64,000 nucleotides of DNA from an uncultured Granulosicoccaceae bacterium (GCA_937957915.1 CALGNZ010000046.1:1-64000), one strand, 5' to 3'. Shown: positions 46,904 to 57,877, counted from the first letter of the stretch. Notes: generated by a model not told the origin, from the sequence alone. Numbers and translations: made by a program.

Positions 46904-47124
46904 TGTTAGGTTTCCCGATTTTCTGATTAATAGCTGTTCGCCCACTAGTCAACTGATGACCTATTGGGAAGCTGTTAGCCGCTTCTTGTTACTGATACGG
47001 CATCACGCGCAAACGCGTACCTAGTACTTCTTATAGACGAACAATTCAAAAATTGAACAAGAAACTATAAGCAATCGGCATTCCGCTTCAGCAACGGATC
47101 ATTTCAAATCGGGAAGGAGTTCAC

Positions 47125-48711
47125 CTATTCCCACTCAATAGTGGCAGGCGGTTTACCTGAAATGTCGTATACAACACGTGATATCTGATCAATTTCGTTG
47201 ATGATTCTGCGTGATACCAGGTCGAGAAATTCATAGGGCAAATGAGCCCAGCCAGCGGTCATGAAGTCAGTTGTTTCGACCGCTCTGAGACTGACAACAT
47301 GTGCATATCGCCTGCCATCGCCAGTAACACCGACGGACTTGACAGGCAAAAAAACTGCAAACGCTTGTGACACTTTCTCGTACAGCCCGTGCCTGCGCAG
47401 TTCTTCAATATAGATATGGTCAGCCCGGCGCAGTGTGCTGGCAAATTCACGCGTTACCTCGCCAAGAATACGCACACCCAGCCCAGGGCCTGGAAACGGG
47501 TGCCTGTCAATCATTTGCGCTGGCAGGCCAAGTTCTCTGCCCACGGATCGCACCTCGTCTTTAAAGAGTTCGCGCAGCGGCTCAAGCAGCTTTAAAGACA
47601 TTTTCTCTGGCAGTCCGCCGACATTGTGATGAGACTTGATCAAATGTGCCTTGCCGCTAGCACTGGCGGCCGACTCGATTACGTCAGGATAAATTGTCCC
47701 CTGCGCCAGCCATTTGACCTGCTCCAGCTTCTGCGCCTCACGTTCAAATATTTTGACAAAGAGATTGCCAATGATTTTTCTTTTGTTTTCCGGGTCAGCC
47801 TCACCTTGCAATGCGTCAAGAAACTCGTCTTCGGCATCAACACGAATGACATTGACACCCAGCGACTCGGCAAAAGTCTGCATTACCTGATCACCCTCGT
47901 TGAGTCGCAGCAGACCGGTATCGACAAACACACAGATCAGCTTGTCGCCAATTGCCTTGTGTAACAGGGCAGCTACCACCGATGAATCAACACCGCCCGA
48001 CAGAGCCAGCAGTACTTTGTCGTCACCTGCCTGCGCACGCATTTCCTGGATACAGCGTTCGGCAATACCGCCTGGCTGCCAACTGGCGCTGCAGCCGCAG
48101 ATATCCAAAACAAAGCGCCGCAGAATGTCACTGCCTTTCGCGGTATGCGTCACCTCGACATGGAACTGCAAGCCATAGAGCTTGCGAGACTCATCTGCAA
48201 TGCCCGCAATCGGGGCATTGTCTGTACTCGCAATCAGCTTGAAATTGTCAGGCAGAGTCTCGACTCTGTCGCCGTGACTCATCCATACATCAAGCAATCC
48301 GTGCCCTTGTTCGTTGCTGTGATCCTGAATACCCCGAAGCAGTTCTGAATGCCCGCGTGCACGCGCAACGGCGTAACCAAATTCACTGTGATCAGCTATT
48401 TCAACCTGCCCGCCGAAGTAGGCCGCCATGGCTTGCATGCCGTAGCAAATACCGAACACCGGTACATTAAGCTCAAATACGGCATCAGGAATGGCGAGCC
48501 GTTGGTCTGCAACTACCGATTCAGGCCCGCCTGATAAAATAATGCCTCGTGCACCGAAGTTACGAATAACCGCATCGTCTGCGTCGCAACTGTGAATTTC
48601 ACAATAGACACCCTGCTCCCTGACACGTCGCGCAATCAATTGAGTAAATTGCGATCCAAAATCAAGGATCAGTATTTTATCTTCTTTGATGTCTGAAACT
48701 GAGTTGACCAT
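47125..48711 (-). CDS. guaA: GMP synthase (glutamine-hydrolysing)
   Basis: GuaA converts XMP to GMP. The 528-residue protein has the class I glutaminase with [12 protein letters not shown] nucleophile Cys and GLQFHVEV His. The ATP-pyrophosphatase follows with [16 protein letters not shown], then the dimerisation domain ending KPPATIEWE. Length and domain order are standard. It lies 158 bases downstream of guaB in the same direction; the pair is a purine operon. Confidence 0.98.
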   Translation of the reverse strand: MVNSVSDIKEDKILILDFGSQFTQLIARRVREQGVYCEIHSCDADDAVIRNFGARGIILSGGPESVVADQRLAIPDAVFELNVPVFGICYGMQAMAAYFGGQVEIADHSEFGYAVARARGHSELLRGIQDHSNEQGHGLLDVWMSHGDRVETLPDNFKLIASTDNAPIAGIADESRKLYGLQFHVEVTHTAKGSDILRRFVLDICGCSASWQPGGIAERCIQEMRAQAGDDKVLLALSGGVDSSVVAALLHKAIGDKLICVFVDTGLLRLNEGDQVMQTFAESLGVNVIRVDAEDEFLDALQGEADPENKRKIIGNLFVKIFEREAQKLEQVKWLAQGTIYPDVIESAASASGKAHLIKSHHNVGGLPEKMSLKLLEPLRELFKDEVRSVGRELGLPAQMIDRHPFPGPGLGVRILGEVTREFASTLRRADHIYIEELRRHGLYEKVSQAFAVFLPVKSVGVTGDGRRYAHVVSLRAVETTDFMTAGWAHLPYEFLDLVSRRIINEIDQISRVVYDISGKPPATIEWE

Positions 48712-48869
48712 AGATACGATTTACCTGTCATAGCTGCCTGACTGACAACTTTGAAACGGAAAAGAGAATTCGGGAGCCTCGAGCGGAACCCCAGACGTAG
48801 AGTGTTTATCCGGGCACAACGGTGCCACCAATCGATAAATCCGCTCAGCGAACGGTTAGATGAGATCGG

Positions 48870-50330
48870 TTAATCGAGTCGGTAGTTGGGCGGTTCACGA
48901 GTAATCTGCACATCGTGTACATGGCTCTCACGCATGCCTGCTGCACTCACCCGAACGAACTCCGATTGGCTGCGCATCATTTCAACGTCTTTACAGCCGC
49001 AGTAGCCCATACCGGACCGAAGACCGCCAACGAGTTGATGGATGACTGCAGAAAGAGGCCCTTTGTAGGGAACGCGGCCTTCGATGCCCTCGGGTACAAG
49101 CTTCCGCTCTGACTCAACCTCATCCTGAAAATATCGGTCGCTGGAGCCCTGCTGCATAGCGCCAACCGACCCCATACCACGATAGGATTTATAAGAACGC
49201 CCCTGGTACAGCTCTACTTCACCCGGCGCCTCTTCAGTACCAGCCAGTAAACTCCCCACCATGACCGTGGACGCGCCTGCAGAAATTGCCTTGGCTAGAT
49301 CACCGGAGTAACGGATGCCACCATCGGCGATAACCGGTATATCATCTTTGGCAACAGCTTCAGCGACGTTGTCAATCGCAGATATTTGCGGCACGCCAAC
49401 ACCGGCAACGATACGTGTCGTGCAAATGGAGCCCGGACCTATGCCCACTTTAAGGCCGTCTGCACCAACATCAACCAAAGCTCTGGCAGCATCGGCCGTC
49501 GCAATGTTGCCGGCAATTATCTGAATATGCGGATAGTCCTTTCTGGTTTTGCTGACTCGATCTATTACGCTTTGTGAATGACCGTGCGCTGTATCGACGA
49601 CTATCACATCGACACCCGCCTCTACCAGCGCCGCTGCTCGTGCGTCGGTATCAGCACCGACACCGATTGCGGCACCACTGATCAACCGTTGCTGATCATC
49701 TTTACACGCCAGCGGGTAATCCCGTGCACGGCGTATGTCCTTGACAGTGATCATGCCTCGCAAATCGAAATCTTCGTTTACCACCAATACTTTTTCAATC
49801 CGATGCTGGTGCAATTTGGCCATCGCATCTTCACGTGGCGCATTGACCGGCACTGTAACCAGCCTTTCACGCGGCGTCATGATCGACACCACCGGTTCGT
49901 CTTCACGTGTATCGAAACGAATATCTCTCTTCGTCACAATGCCAACCAGGCCGTCACGGTCCACAACGGGCAATCCGGAAATACCGTGTTTTGCGGTTAA
50001 CTTGCGGACTTCCCCGATGGTTGTGTCGGGTGTAATGGTAATGGGATCAAGTACAACGCCGCTTTCAAAGCGTTTTACTTTTCGTACCTCGGCAGCCTGA
50101 TCGGTAACCGACATATTCTTGTGAATAATGCCAATGCCCCCCTCTTGTGCCATTGCGATGGCAAGACGCGCCCCGGTCACGGTATCCATCGCAGCCGACA
50201 ACAGCGGGATGTTCAAATGCAAGCTTGCCGTGAGCCGGGTACGAAGATCGATTTGGTTAGGCAAGACGAGCGAGTGGGCAGGGATTAGCAATACGTCGTC
50301 GAAGGTAAGCGCATCCTGAACTATTTTCAT
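48870..50330 (-). CDS. guaB: Inosine-5'-monophosphate dehydrogenase
   Basis: GuaB oxidises IMP to XMP, the first committed step to GMP. The 486-residue TIM-barrel protein has two inserted CBS domains (about 90-205), the catalytic Cys in [15 protein letters not shown] and the GGIRYSGD and GMGSVGAM motifs. I use ATG 50330 ([15 protein letters not shown]), the conserved family start, instead of GTG 50339. A clear promoter lies 60 bases upstream. It is divergent from xseA, a common arrangement. Confidence 0.97.
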   Translation of the reverse strand: MKIVQDALTFDDVLLIPAHSLVLPNQIDLRTRLTASLHLNIPLLSAAMDTVTGARLAIAMAQEGGIGIIHKNMSVTDQAAEVRKVKRFESGVVLDPITITPDTTIGEVRKLTAKHGISGLPVVDRDGLVGIVTKRDIRFDTREDEPVVSIMTPRERLVTVPVNAPREDAMAKLHQHRIEKVLVVNEDFDLRGMITVKDIRRARDYPLACKDDQQRLISGAAIGVGADTDARAAALVEAGVDVIVVDTAHGHSQSVIDRVSKTRKDYPHIQIIAGNIATADAARALVDVGADGLKVGIGPGSICTTRIVAGVGVPQISAIDNVAEAVAKDDIPVIADGGIRYSGDLAKAISAGASTVMVGSLLAGTEEAPGEVELYQGRSYKSYRGMGSVGAMQQGSSDRYFQDEVESERKLVPEGIEGRVPYKGPLSAVIHQLVGGLRSGMGYCGCKDVEMMRSQSEFVRVSAAGMRESHVHDVQITREPPNYRLD

Positions 50331-50388
50331 GCTCGGCACATTTCGCTTTATGACCGTTGGGAAGGGATAAAAATTACTCGGTCAGCGC

Positions 50389-50417
50389 ATTATACGGTTT
50401 GACCGCAACTGCGTAAA
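50389..50417 (-). promoter_or_regulatory. guaB promoter
   Basis: On the minus strand TTTACG (50412-50417) and a perfect TATAAT (50389-50394) are separated by 17 bases. The leader of about 50 nt contains TGACCG...CGGTCA (50351-50384), an inverted repeat that could form a hairpin before the guaB ribosome-binding site. Confidence 0.65.
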
Positions 50418-50497
50418 TTGATTAACCTCTTTTAAGTTGCTTTTTTTTTCAACTTCTTCCACCCACTTACCCCTACTCATAAGCGAGCGCCACGCTA

Positions 50498-51847
50498 ATG
50501 CAGCAAATGTCCATGCCTCTGGACCAGGTGTTCTCTGTCAGTGAACTCAACAGCGAAGTAAAGCTCCTGCTCGATCAGACCTTTGGTGCAGTGTGGGTTG
50601 AAGGGGAGCTCTCGAACGCGATGCGTGCTCGCACCGGACACCTGTACTTTTCACTGAAAGACAAGCGATCTCAATTGCGCTGCGCCATGTTTCGTAACGA
50701 CAACCGCCGCCTCGGCTTCGAACCAAAAGATGGCCAGAAGGTACTCTGCCGCGGCCGACTGGGCTTGTACGAGGCACGTGGCGATTATCAGCTGATTGTC
50801 GACCGGATGACGGAGACGGGAACCGGTGATCTTCAACGCCAGTTTGAATTGACGAAAAAGAAGCTGCACGAGCAGGGATTATTTGATCAGGAACACAAAC
50901 AACAATTGCCGCTTTACCCGAAGTCAATTGGCATCGTCACATCGCCAACCGGCGCTGCCGTGCAAGATGCCATCAAAGTTTTGCAACGCAGGTATCCGCG
51001 CGCATCGATCATTGTTTACCCGGCAACCGTGCAGGGACGTGACGCCGCACCGTCAATCGTCAACATGTTAATGCGAGCAAATCGTCGCGCAGAGTGCGAT
51101 GTATTGTTGCTGGTGCGAGGCGGAGGATCACTGGAAGATTTGTGGGCATTTAACGAAGAGGCTGTGGCCCATGCTGTTTTTGCCTCGACCATTCCTGTGA
51201 TCTCGGGCGTAGGCCATGAGATCGACTACACCATCGCGGATCTGGTTGCAGACATGCGAGCGCCCACTCCGTCAGCAGCGGCGGAGCTGTGCAGTCCTGA
51301 TCAGTCTGCACTGGAATTATTGATAGCGCAGCACACACAGCGTTTGGGCCGGGCATTTTCACAGCGCCATGGATCTTTCGATATAAGTTGCCAGCGGCTG
51401 TTAAAGCGACTGGCAGCCCAACACCCCAGTAACAGACTGCAGCAGCGGTCGCAACGCTGCGATGAACTTGAAATGCGCTTGCTTCGCGCAGTCAGGACAC
51501 AGAACACCACACGAGACGCTCGCTTTCAGTCGCTGGGCCGGCGATTACACCGCCTGTCTCCCGATCGGCAACTGCAGCGCCGACAACAGACGCTGGCAGG
51601 GCTCGGCAATCGCCTTGTCGCACTGGCGGGGGCAGCGACCGGTAAACAACGACTGAGGCTGGAAGGCAGCAGACGTGCGCTGCAGGCGATCAGCCCGCTA
51701 CAGACATTGGAACGAGGCTACGCAATTGCGCAGGACCAGTCCGGACAGATCATTCACGATGCGTCGACACTGACGCAGGGGCAATTGGTACAAATTCGTG
51801 TCGCCAAAGGTAATTTTGACGCCGAAGTCAGTAAAAAGCCCGAATAG
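50498..51847 (+). CDS. xseA: Exodeoxyribonuclease VII large subunit
   Basis: XseA with XseB degrades single-stranded DNA. The 449-residue protein has an N-terminal OB fold (about 10-105, VWVEGELSN), the catalytic domain with GIVTSPTGAAVQDAI, VRGGGSLEDLWAFN and SGVGHEIDYTIADLVADMRAPTPSAAAEL, and a long C-terminal coiled-coil. Three close Met codons at the start leave a small ambiguity. xseB is not here. It is divergent from guaB. Confidence 0.95.
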   Translation: MQQMSMPLDQVFSVSELNSEVKLLLDQTFGAVWVEGELSNAMRARTGHLYFSLKDKRSQLRCAMFRNDNRRLGFEPKDGQKVLCRGRLGLYEARGDYQLIVDRMTETGTGDLQRQFELTKKKLHEQGLFDQEHKQQLPLYPKSIGIVTSPTGAAVQDAIKVLQRRYPRASIIVYPATVQGRDAAPSIVNMLMRANRRAECDVLLLVRGGGSLEDLWAFNEEAVAHAVFASTIPVISGVGHEIDYTIADLVADMRAPTPSAAAELCSPDQSALELLIAQHTQRLGRAFSQRHGSFDISCQRLLKRLAAQHPSNRLQQRSQRCDELEMRLLRAVRTQNTTRDARFQSLGRRLHRLSPDRQLQRRQQTLAGLGNRLVALAGAATGKQRLRLEGSRRALQAISPLQTLERGYAIAQDQSGQIIHDASTLTQGQLVQIRVAKGNFDAEVSKKPE

Positions 51848-51978
51848 TTGCCGCCAGGATAGACTCCACATAAACCCCGCTAGATGATCTGAAGATCACA
51901 GAAAAACAACACAATATTTGCCATTCGGACGAGATTCTGGTAGAAACGTGCGGCTTCGATTTTGGACAAGGTGTGAGT

Positions 51979-52719
51979 ATGGCTGCCAAAAAAAAATCTT
52001 CAACAAAAGTGTCAAAGACGGTCGCCAAGACGGCCTCCACAAAATCCGCAACGGCCAGGACCGCTGTTAGCAAGACAGCTGCGACCAGCCGTGCTCCAGC
52101 CGTGAAAAAGCCCGTTACCAAACAAACCGCCGCAAAGAAAAAGGTAAGTAAAAAGTTGACTAGCACACCGACAGCTGATGCCCCGAAAAAAACTGCCGCG
52201 AAAAAGGCAACCACCACCAAATCCGCGACCGCCGCGACCGCAGTGAAGAAAAAGGCAACTGCGAAGAAATCTGCGGTTAAGTCAACTGCAACAGCGATGT
52301 CCGCCAACGGTCAGTTCAAGACCTTCTCGCCATACGAGCCAGCGAAAGACGAGGAGTACATGAGCGCCGAGCAACTGGAGCACTTCCGCGAAATATTGCT
52401 CAAATGGAAGCAATCTCTGATGGAAGAAGTCGACAGAACGGTTGGCCACATGAAAAGCGATGCGACAAATTTTCCCGACCCCAATGACCGGGCCACGCAG
52501 GAAGAAGAGTTCAGTCTGGAACTCAGAACCAGAGATCGGGAAAGAAAGTTGATCAAGAAAATCGATGAATCCATAGTCAAAATTGACGAGGACGAATACG
52601 GGTTTTGCGACGGTTGTGGCGTTGATATCGGCATTCGCCGCCTGGAAGCGAGACCAACCGCCAATATGTGCATTGAATGCAAGACACTGGAAGAAATACG
52701 CGAAAAACAAATCGCATAG
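51979..52719 (+). CDS. dksA: RNA polymerase-binding DksA with histone-like N-terminal tail
   Basis: DksA enters the RNA polymerase secondary channel and, with ppGpp, redirects transcription. Residues about 115-246 match canonical DksA closely: the coiled-coil tip NFPDPNDRATQEEEF keeps the Asp-x-x-Asp-x-Ala motif, and the zinc finger is CDGC-(17)-CIEC. In front is a tail of about 107 residues made almost only of Lys, Ala, Thr and Ser with repeated AAKK/KSAT units, like histone H1 tails. Ordinary DksA is about 150 residues. The start is ATG at 51979, with AAGG seven bases upstream. It is followed by gluQ, as in many gammaproteobacteria. Confidence 0.92.
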   Translation: MAAKKKSSTKVSKTVAKTASTKSATARTAVSKTAATSRAPAVKKPVTKQTAAKKKVSKKLTSTPTADAPKKTAAKKATTTKSATAATAVKKKATAKKSAVKSTATAMSANGQFKTFSPYEPAKDEEYMSAEQLEHFREILLKWKQSLMEEVDRTVGHMKSDATNFPDPNDRATQEEEFSLELRTRDRERKLIKKIDESIVKIDEDEYGFCDGCGVDIGIRRLEARPTANMCIECKTLEEIREKQIA

Positions 52720-52755
52720 CCCCGCACTTCTCGAAACCTGTTTCGGGCAACTACC

Positions 52756-53676
52756 GTGGCGCAAATCTCCGGTTACATTGGCAGATTTGCGCCGTCCCCC
52801 ACAGGCCCGCTGCACCTCGGGTCGCTGGCAGCAGCGTTAGCCAGCTGGGTTGATGCGCGAGCTCATGACGGACTGTGGTTACTGCGCATCGAGGACATTG
52901 ACCGTGAACGCGAGCAGCCAGGCGCCTCTGATCTGATTATTAACAGCCTGGGCGCGCATGGCCTGAGCTGGGACAAACCAATCACTTACCAAAGCGAACG
53001 CTCAATTGAGTATGAAGACGCGCTCACCCTGTTGCGACAACAGGGAAGACTGTACGCTTGTACCTGCACCCGCAAACAACTCCGCGAAATTGCCGGCAAC
53101 CGAGTTGATCGCTCTTATCCGGGGTTCTGCCGCGACCGGCAGTTACCAGAGGCTGACAGCGCACTTCGCCTCACAGTTCCGGCAGATCAGCGCACCAGTT
53201 TTCAGGATGCTAATTACGGCGAAGTATCTGAAACGGTGGCAGACACGATCGGAGATTTCATTGTCAGGCGCCGTGGCCCGTTCTACGCGTATCAGTTGGC
53301 CGTCGTCGTGGATGACGCCGCACAGGGCGTGACACACGTTGTAAGAGGCGCCGACTTACTCGACAACACAGCCAGGCAAATTATCCTGCAACAAGCTCTA
53401 GGCTGCTCTCAGCCCGCCTACCTGCATGTGCCGCTGGTGACTAGCGGCGAGCAAAAGCTCAGCAAACAAAGCGGCGCTGCAGCACTTGATGACCACAAAC
53501 CTGTCGAGAACCTTGTCGATGCGTGGGCCTGCCTGGGGCAGGATGCGCCGGATGCAGCAGATCTGCGCACTGTAGATGAATTTTTGTCTTTCGCTGTTTC
53601 AAATTGGAATCGCAACTGTATCGGAAATGATTCAGTTGATATCCAGAATAAGAATTTGGTTGACACAAATGGTTGA
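52756..53676 (+). CDS. gluQ: Glutamyl-Q tRNA(Asp) synthetase
   Basis: GluQRS attaches glutamate to queuosine at position 34 of tRNA(Asp). The 306-residue protein resembles the catalytic half of glutamyl-tRNA synthetase: FAPSPTGPLHLGSL carries the HIGH-like motif, a zinc site is formed by CTCTRKQ and later Cys in YPGFCRD, and KLSKQSG replaces KMSKS. There is no anticodon-binding domain. The GTG start follows dksA by 36 bases. The window also contains queG, which makes the queuosine it needs. Confidence 0.95.
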   Translation: MAQISGYIGRFAPSPTGPLHLGSLAAALASWVDARAHDGLWLLRIEDIDREREQPGASDLIINSLGAHGLSWDKPITYQSERSIEYEDALTLLRQQGRLYACTCTRKQLREIAGNRVDRSYPGFCRDRQLPEADSALRLTVPADQRTSFQDANYGEVSETVADTIGDFIVRRRGPFYAYQLAVVVDDAAQGVTHVVRGADLLDNTARQIILQQALGCSQPAYLHVPLVTSGEQKLSKQSGAAALDDHKPVENLVDAWACLGQDAPDAADLRTVDEFLSFAVSNWNRNCIGNDSVDIQNKNLVDTNG

Positions 53677-53745
53677 CCGCATAGCTAACTCACCATATCT
53701 TTCAACATCTTGCGCCACCAAGTGCAGTCACAAGCGGAGAACTGA

Positions 53746-55689
53746 ATGTCTGAATCGAAAACCTACCCGGTAAGTGCCGAGTCATCGGACCGGGCCTGGA
53801 TCGACGATGAGAAGTATCAGGAAATGTATAAACGGTCTATCGAGGAACCAGACGAGTTCTGGGCCGAGCAGGCCAACCAGTTTATTGACTGGTACACCCC
53901 CTGGGACAAAGTTCAGGAGTGGGACTACCACAAAGCAGAGATCAAGTGGTTCGAGGGGGCAAAACTTAATGTCTCGCACAACTGTCTGGATCGGCACCTC
54001 GAGACCCGTGGTGATCAGGTTGCCATCATCTGGGAAGGTGATGACCCCAATGTACAGCGTAAAATCACCTACCGAGAACTGCATGCGGAAGTCTGCCAGT
54101 TCGCGTCTGCGCTAAAAGGACTTGGCGTTAAAAAAGGCGATCGAATCTGCATCTACATGCCAATGATCCCGGAAGCTGCAGTAGCCATGCTCGCCTGTAC
54201 ACGCATTGGCGCAATGCATTCCATAGTCTTTGGTGGATTTTCACCAGATGCACTTCGGGATCGCATCAATGATTCAGAGTGCTCGGTGGTTATCACCGCT
54301 GATCAGGGCCTGCGCGGTGGCAAGAAAGTGGCTCTGAAATCCAACGCTGACAAAGCCTGCGAAGACACTCCCAGCGTTCGCAAAATGGTGGTGGTCAAGC
54401 ACGGTGCAGAACCGACCGGATGGGTAGACGGACGCGACGTCTGGTACCACGAACTGGTCGAAGCGGGCTCGGAGTCGTGCCCTGCCGAGGAGATGGGCGC
54501 TGAAGATCCGCTCTTTATTCTGTACACATCCGGCTCTACCGGTAAGCCCAAAGGCGTGTTGCACACGACCGGTGGTTATATTCTCTATGCTGCGATGACG
54601 CACAAGTATGTCTTCGACTACCACGACGGCGACATCTACTGGTGCACGGCGGATGTTGGCTGGGTAACAGGTCACTCCTACATCGTTTACGGGCCGCTAG
54701 CGAACGGTGCTACCACGCTGATGTTCGAAGGTATCCCCACCTATCCCGACGCGGGCAGGTTCTGGGAAATTATCGATAAGCACCAGGTTAATATCTTCTA
54801 CACAGCGCCAACTGCACTGCGTGCGCTGATGGCTCAGGGCGACGAACTGGTGAAGAAACATTCGCGTGAAAGTCTGCGCTTGCTCGGCTCTGTCGGCGAG
54901 CCGATTAATCCGGAGGCCTGGGAGTGGTACCACAAAGTTGTGGGCAACGAGCGCTGCCCGGTCGTCGACACCTGGTGGCAAACCGAAACCGGCGGCATCA
55001 TGATTAGCCCGCTACCTGGCGCAACACCGTTGAAACCAGGGTCTGCCACTCGGCCATTTTTCGGCGTAGAGCCGGCGCTGGTCGATGACCAGGGCACCAT
55101 CATTGAAGGCCCGGCCTCCGGCAATCTTGTTATCAAGCGACCCTGGCCCGGGCAAATGCGATCAGTCTACGGCGACCACAAACGATTTCACGAAACCTAC
55201 TTTGCAATGTACCCTGGTTACTACTTCAGCGGTGACGGTGCACGTCTCGACGAAGATGGCTACTGGTGGATTACCGGCCGAGTAGACGACGTGATCAATG
55301 TCTCCGGACATCGCATGGGAACAGCCGAAGTCGAGAGTGCGCTGGTGCTGCACGAACTGGTTGCGGAGGCCGCAGTTGTCGGTTACCCGCATGACATCAA
55401 AGGCCAGGGAATCTACGCCTACGTCACGCTGATGATCGGCACCGAACCAACCGATGAGTTGCGCGCCGAGCTGGTAAAGCATGTACGCAAGGAAATCGGC
55501 CCAATCGCCAGCCCCGACGTTATTCAGTGGGCACCCGGCCTGCCAAAGACTCGCTCTGGCAAAATCATGCGTCGTATTTTGCGCAAGATTGCAGAAAACG
55601 AGATCGAGAATCTGGGAGATACTTCAACACTGGCGGATCCGGGTGTGGTTGATGACCTGGTAGAGAATCGGGCAGCCAACCAGGCCTGA
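53746..55689 (+). CDS. acs: Acetyl-CoA synthetase
   Basis: Acs activates acetate to acetyl-CoA via acetyl-AMP. The 647-residue protein shows the ANL-family motifs [39 protein letters not shown] and the C-terminal [14 protein letters not shown] with Lys606, the residue that is acetylated for control in other bacteria. GGAGA precedes the ATG. It ends at a strong terminator. The neighbour gluQ is in the same direction but 69 bases away. Confidence 0.97.
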   Translation: MSESKTYPVSAESSDRAWIDDEKYQEMYKRSIEEPDEFWAEQANQFIDWYTPWDKVQEWDYHKAEIKWFEGAKLNVSHNCLDRHLETRGDQVAIIWEGDDPNVQRKITYRELHAEVCQFASALKGLGVKKGDRICIYMPMIPEAAVAMLACTRIGAMHSIVFGGFSPDALRDRINDSECSVVITADQGLRGGKKVALKSNADKACEDTPSVRKMVVVKHGAEPTGWVDGRDVWYHELVEAGSESCPAEEMGAEDPLFILYTSGSTGKPKGVLHTTGGYILYAAMTHKYVFDYHDGDIYWCTADVGWVTGHSYIVYGPLANGATTLMFEGIPTYPDAGRFWEIIDKHQVNIFYTAPTALRALMAQGDELVKKHSRESLRLLGSVGEPINPEAWEWYHKVVGNERCPVVDTWWQTETGGIMISPLPGATPLKPGSATRPFFGVEPALVDDQGTIIEGPASGNLVIKRPWPGQMRSVYGDHKRFHETYFAMYPGYYFSGDGARLDEDGYWWITGRVDDVINVSGHRMGTAEVESALVLHELVAEAAVVGYPHDIKGQGIYAYVTLMIGTEPTDELRAELVKHVRKEIGPIASPDVIQWAPGLPKTRSGKIMRRILRKIAENEIENLGDTSTLADPGVVDDLVENRAANQA

Positions 55690-55718
55690 TTGCGTCACTG
55701 CTTTAAAGACTGAAATCC

Positions 55719-55746
55719 CCCCGGAACGCTCGTTCCGGGGTTCTCT
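55719..55746 (+). terminator. Rho-independent terminator after acs
   Basis: CCCCGGAAC (55719-55727) pairs perfectly with GTTCCGGGG (55732-55740) around a 4-base loop and is followed by TTCTCT. It is 30 bases past the acs stop. Confidence 0.85.
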
Positions 55747-55780
55747 AAGGCTCAATACGCAAACCAGTCAGCCGGTTTAG

Positions 55781-55990
55781 TCAGTACCGCAGGAAATACC
55801 AGACCAGATAGGCAATGCTGCAAAGTATCAGCCCGATACTCCACACCATTAGCCACAATTGCTTGCCGTATCTGCCAACGAAAAACAAAATAAAACCTGT
55901 TACCAGTGCCAGGCCTACTGTAAATGCCAGTAAACCCGGTGAGGTCTCTGTGTAGGGAAGCCCGGTTGTGGGCTCAATTTTATAGCGCAA
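55781..55990 (-). CDS. Small two-segment membrane protein
   Basis: The 69-residue product has hydrophobic segments at about 18-38 and 46-66 joined by a short basic loop (GRYGKQ), with YRYKIEPTTGLPYTET-like polar N-terminus. It starts with TTG at 55990. It lies 35 bases downstream of msrB on the same strand and may be translated from that transcript. No family recognised. Confidence 0.6.
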   Translation of the reverse strand: MRYKIEPTTGLPYTETSPGLLAFTVGLALVTGFILFFVGRYGKQLWLMVWSIGLILCSIAYLVWYFLRY

Positions 55991-56025
55991 TGATCCAGCC
56001 TGTTCTGCGGGTTACCAACGGTTGC

Positions 56026-56418
56026 TCAGGAATCGTCAGACGGTTCAAACTGCAATGATGCCGAGTTAATGCAATAACGCATTCCGGAAGGTTCAGGGCC
56101 ATCTGGAAACACGTGCCCCTGATGTGCATTGCACTTCTTACAGTGCACCTCTGTGCGCCGCATACCGAGGCTGTCGTCCGACGTTTCTTCCAGGTTGTCG
56201 CCAGCAGGAGCCCAGAAACTTGGCCAGCCACTGCGAGAGTCGTATTTGGTGTCAGAATCAAACAGGTGTGTGCCACAGACCACACACAGATATTTACCGG
56301 CCTGTTTGTTGTCGTTGTACTCGCCGGTGAAGGGGTGCTCGGTACCGTGCCCCTGGGTGACACGATATTGAATATCTGTCAGGCGATCGCGCAAATCTTT
56401 ATCATCGGGTTTTGACAT
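56026..56418 (-). CDS. msrB: Peptide methionine (R)-S-oxide reductase
   Basis: MsrB reduces methionine-R-sulfoxide in proteins. The 130-residue protein has zinc-binding CVVC and CKKC pairs, the substrate motif YDSRSGWPSFW and the catalytic Cys in MRYCINSASLQFEP. Length is right. A GAGG ribosome-binding site precedes the ATG. It is a cytoplasmic form without signal peptide. Confidence 0.96.
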   Translation of the reverse strand: MSKPDDKDLRDRLTDIQYRVTQGHGTEHPFTGEYNDNKQAGKYLCVVCGTHLFDSDTKYDSRSGWPSFWAPAGDNLEETSDDSLGMRRTEVHCKKCNAHQGHVFPDGPEPSGMRYCINSASLQFEPSDDS

Positions 56419-56566
56419 CTGAGTGACCTCTGTGGCTCCGGAGCTGCTAACATGAATGGTACTTATACAACGCCCTTACAACTTTTCACACTGTTAACGC
56501 GCTTCAACTCGAGTTTCCGGGCATGGCGTTGAAGGTAAAGACAGATTCCGGCAGTCACGGGTTAAA

Positions 56567-57130
56567 ATGAGCAACGACCACCCGCCAAACGAAGACGATC
56601 CAATGGAGCTATTTCGACAGTCCGTCGGCGATGTCAAGCGGGTTGCAGACGATCGAGTGCCAGACCGACCAACACCACCGGCGCCGAGACCCCGTCAGCG
56701 AGAGCTCGATGAAAAACAGGTCATGTACGATGCCATGCATGACCCGATCGATTTTGATGCGGCCGATACGGGCGAGCATCTGTCCTGGGCTCGTGCAGGC
56801 GTTCAGCGCCGGGTACTACGCAAGCTTCGCAACGGTTACTACGCGGTGGCAGCCGAGTTGGATTTGCATGGAATGACTGTCGTTGAAGCACGTGCCGCGT
56901 TGGCAGAGTTTCTGGTTGAGGCAACAAGTTTGCGCGGCAGTTGCTGCGTCCGGGTGATTCATGGCAAGGGCCGCAAAACAGCGACGGATGCCCCGGTCCT
57001 GAAGCCAATGGTCGCGGGCTGGCTGAAAAACAGAAACTTAGTGCTCGCCTATTGCTCTGCAAAATCCAGCCATGGCGGCACCGGCGCTTTGTACGTGCTG
57101 CTGCGGTCTAACAACGACGGGAAGCACTAG
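56567..57130 (+). CDS. Smr domain protein
   Basis: The 187-residue protein has a C-terminal Smr (MutS2-related) domain (about 95-187) with LDLHGMTVVEAR and VIHGKGRKT, which in relatives confers nicking or RNA-cleaving endonuclease activity. The N-terminal 60 residues are polar, including PTPPAPRPRQRELDEKQ-like sequence. It is SmrA-like; the exact substrate is unknown. It converges on scpB with a 69-bp gap. Confidence 0.85.
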   Translation: MSNDHPPNEDDPMELFRQSVGDVKRVADDRVPDRPTPPAPRPRQRELDEKQVMYDAMHDPIDFDAADTGEHLSWARAGVQRRVLRKLRNGYYAVAAELDLHGMTVVEARAALAEFLVEATSLRGSCCVRVIHGKGRKTATDAPVLKPMVAGWLKNRNLVLAYCSAKSSHGGTGALYVLLRSNNDGKH

Positions 57131-57199
57131 CACTAGCAACACCCGGCAGGACCCCGAGTATGGTAACAAGAGCAGTACCTTGCCCACTCAAAAGCTGAC

Positions 57200-57877
57200 C
57201 TAATGCAGCGTAACGTTGCCTTGCAATGAGTCGGTGTCATCCCCGACAGACAGCATTTCGCCGTCGACATCCTCTTCACTGCCACCATTCTCATCGCCGC
57301 CTTCACTATCGCCTGAAAGGGGTATTTCGAGCTGGCTGCTGATTGTGTCGAGATCAGCCAGTTCTGATAGTGGCGGCAATTCGTCAATGCGCCGCAGATT
57401 AAAGTAATCCAGAAATTCTTTGGTCGTCGCGTACATTGCTGGCCGACCCGGCACTTCTTTGTGACCCACTACCCTCACCCATTCACGTTCAAGCAGCGTC
57501 TTGATGATATTGGTACTCACTGAAACACCGCGCACCTCTTCGATTTCAGTTCGTGTGATAGGTTGGCGGTAGGCAACAAGCGCCAGTGTCTCGAGCAACG
57601 CCCGCGTGTATCTGGGAGGCCGCTCATCAAACAACCGGGAGATCCAGGGTGACACTTCCTGATCAATCTGCACCCGGAAGCCGCTCGCAACCTCGACAAT
57701 ACTGACGCCTCGCGATGCGTACTCGGCCTGCAAATCAACCAGCGCCCGCGTTACATCGGTGCGCTCAACGGCATCATCGTCTTTCGCAAACAGCTTGTGT
57801 AATTGTGCTACCGAGAGCGGCTTGTCGACCGCCATCAACGCCGCTTCTACGATATTTTTGATCTTGTCCTGGTCCAA
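57200..57877 (-). CDS. scpB: Segregation and condensation protein B
   Basis: ScpB binds ScpA and SMC-family condensins to organise the chromosome. The 225-residue protein has two winged-helix domains: IVEAALMAVDKPLSVAQLHKL in the first, and ALVAYRQPITRTEIEEVRGV in the second. An acidic tail of about 45 residues follows. The start is TTG at 57877 with AAGG eight bases upstream. A 161-bp gap, filled by a 13-bp tandem array, separates it from scpA, longer than usual for this pair. Confidence 0.92.
   Translation of the reverse strand: MDQDKIKNIVEAALMAVDKPLSVAQLHKLFAKDDDAVERTDVTRALVDLQAEYASRGVSIVEVASGFRVQIDQEVSPWISRLFDERPPRYTRALLETLALVAYRQPITRTEIEEVRGVSVSTNIIKTLLEREWVRVVGHKEVPGRPAMYATTKEFLDYFNLRRIDELPPLSELADLDTISSQLEIPLSGDSEGGDENGGSEEDVDGEMLSVGDDTDSLQGNVTLH

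Noticed and set aside
51828-52307. Hydrophobic minus-strand frame opposite the dksA tail
   Set aside because: It mirrors AAG/GCC-rich codons; the plus-strand DksA frame is clearly coding.
53774-55482. Multiple frames opposite or within acs
   Set aside because: All overlap a full-length Acs with intact motifs.
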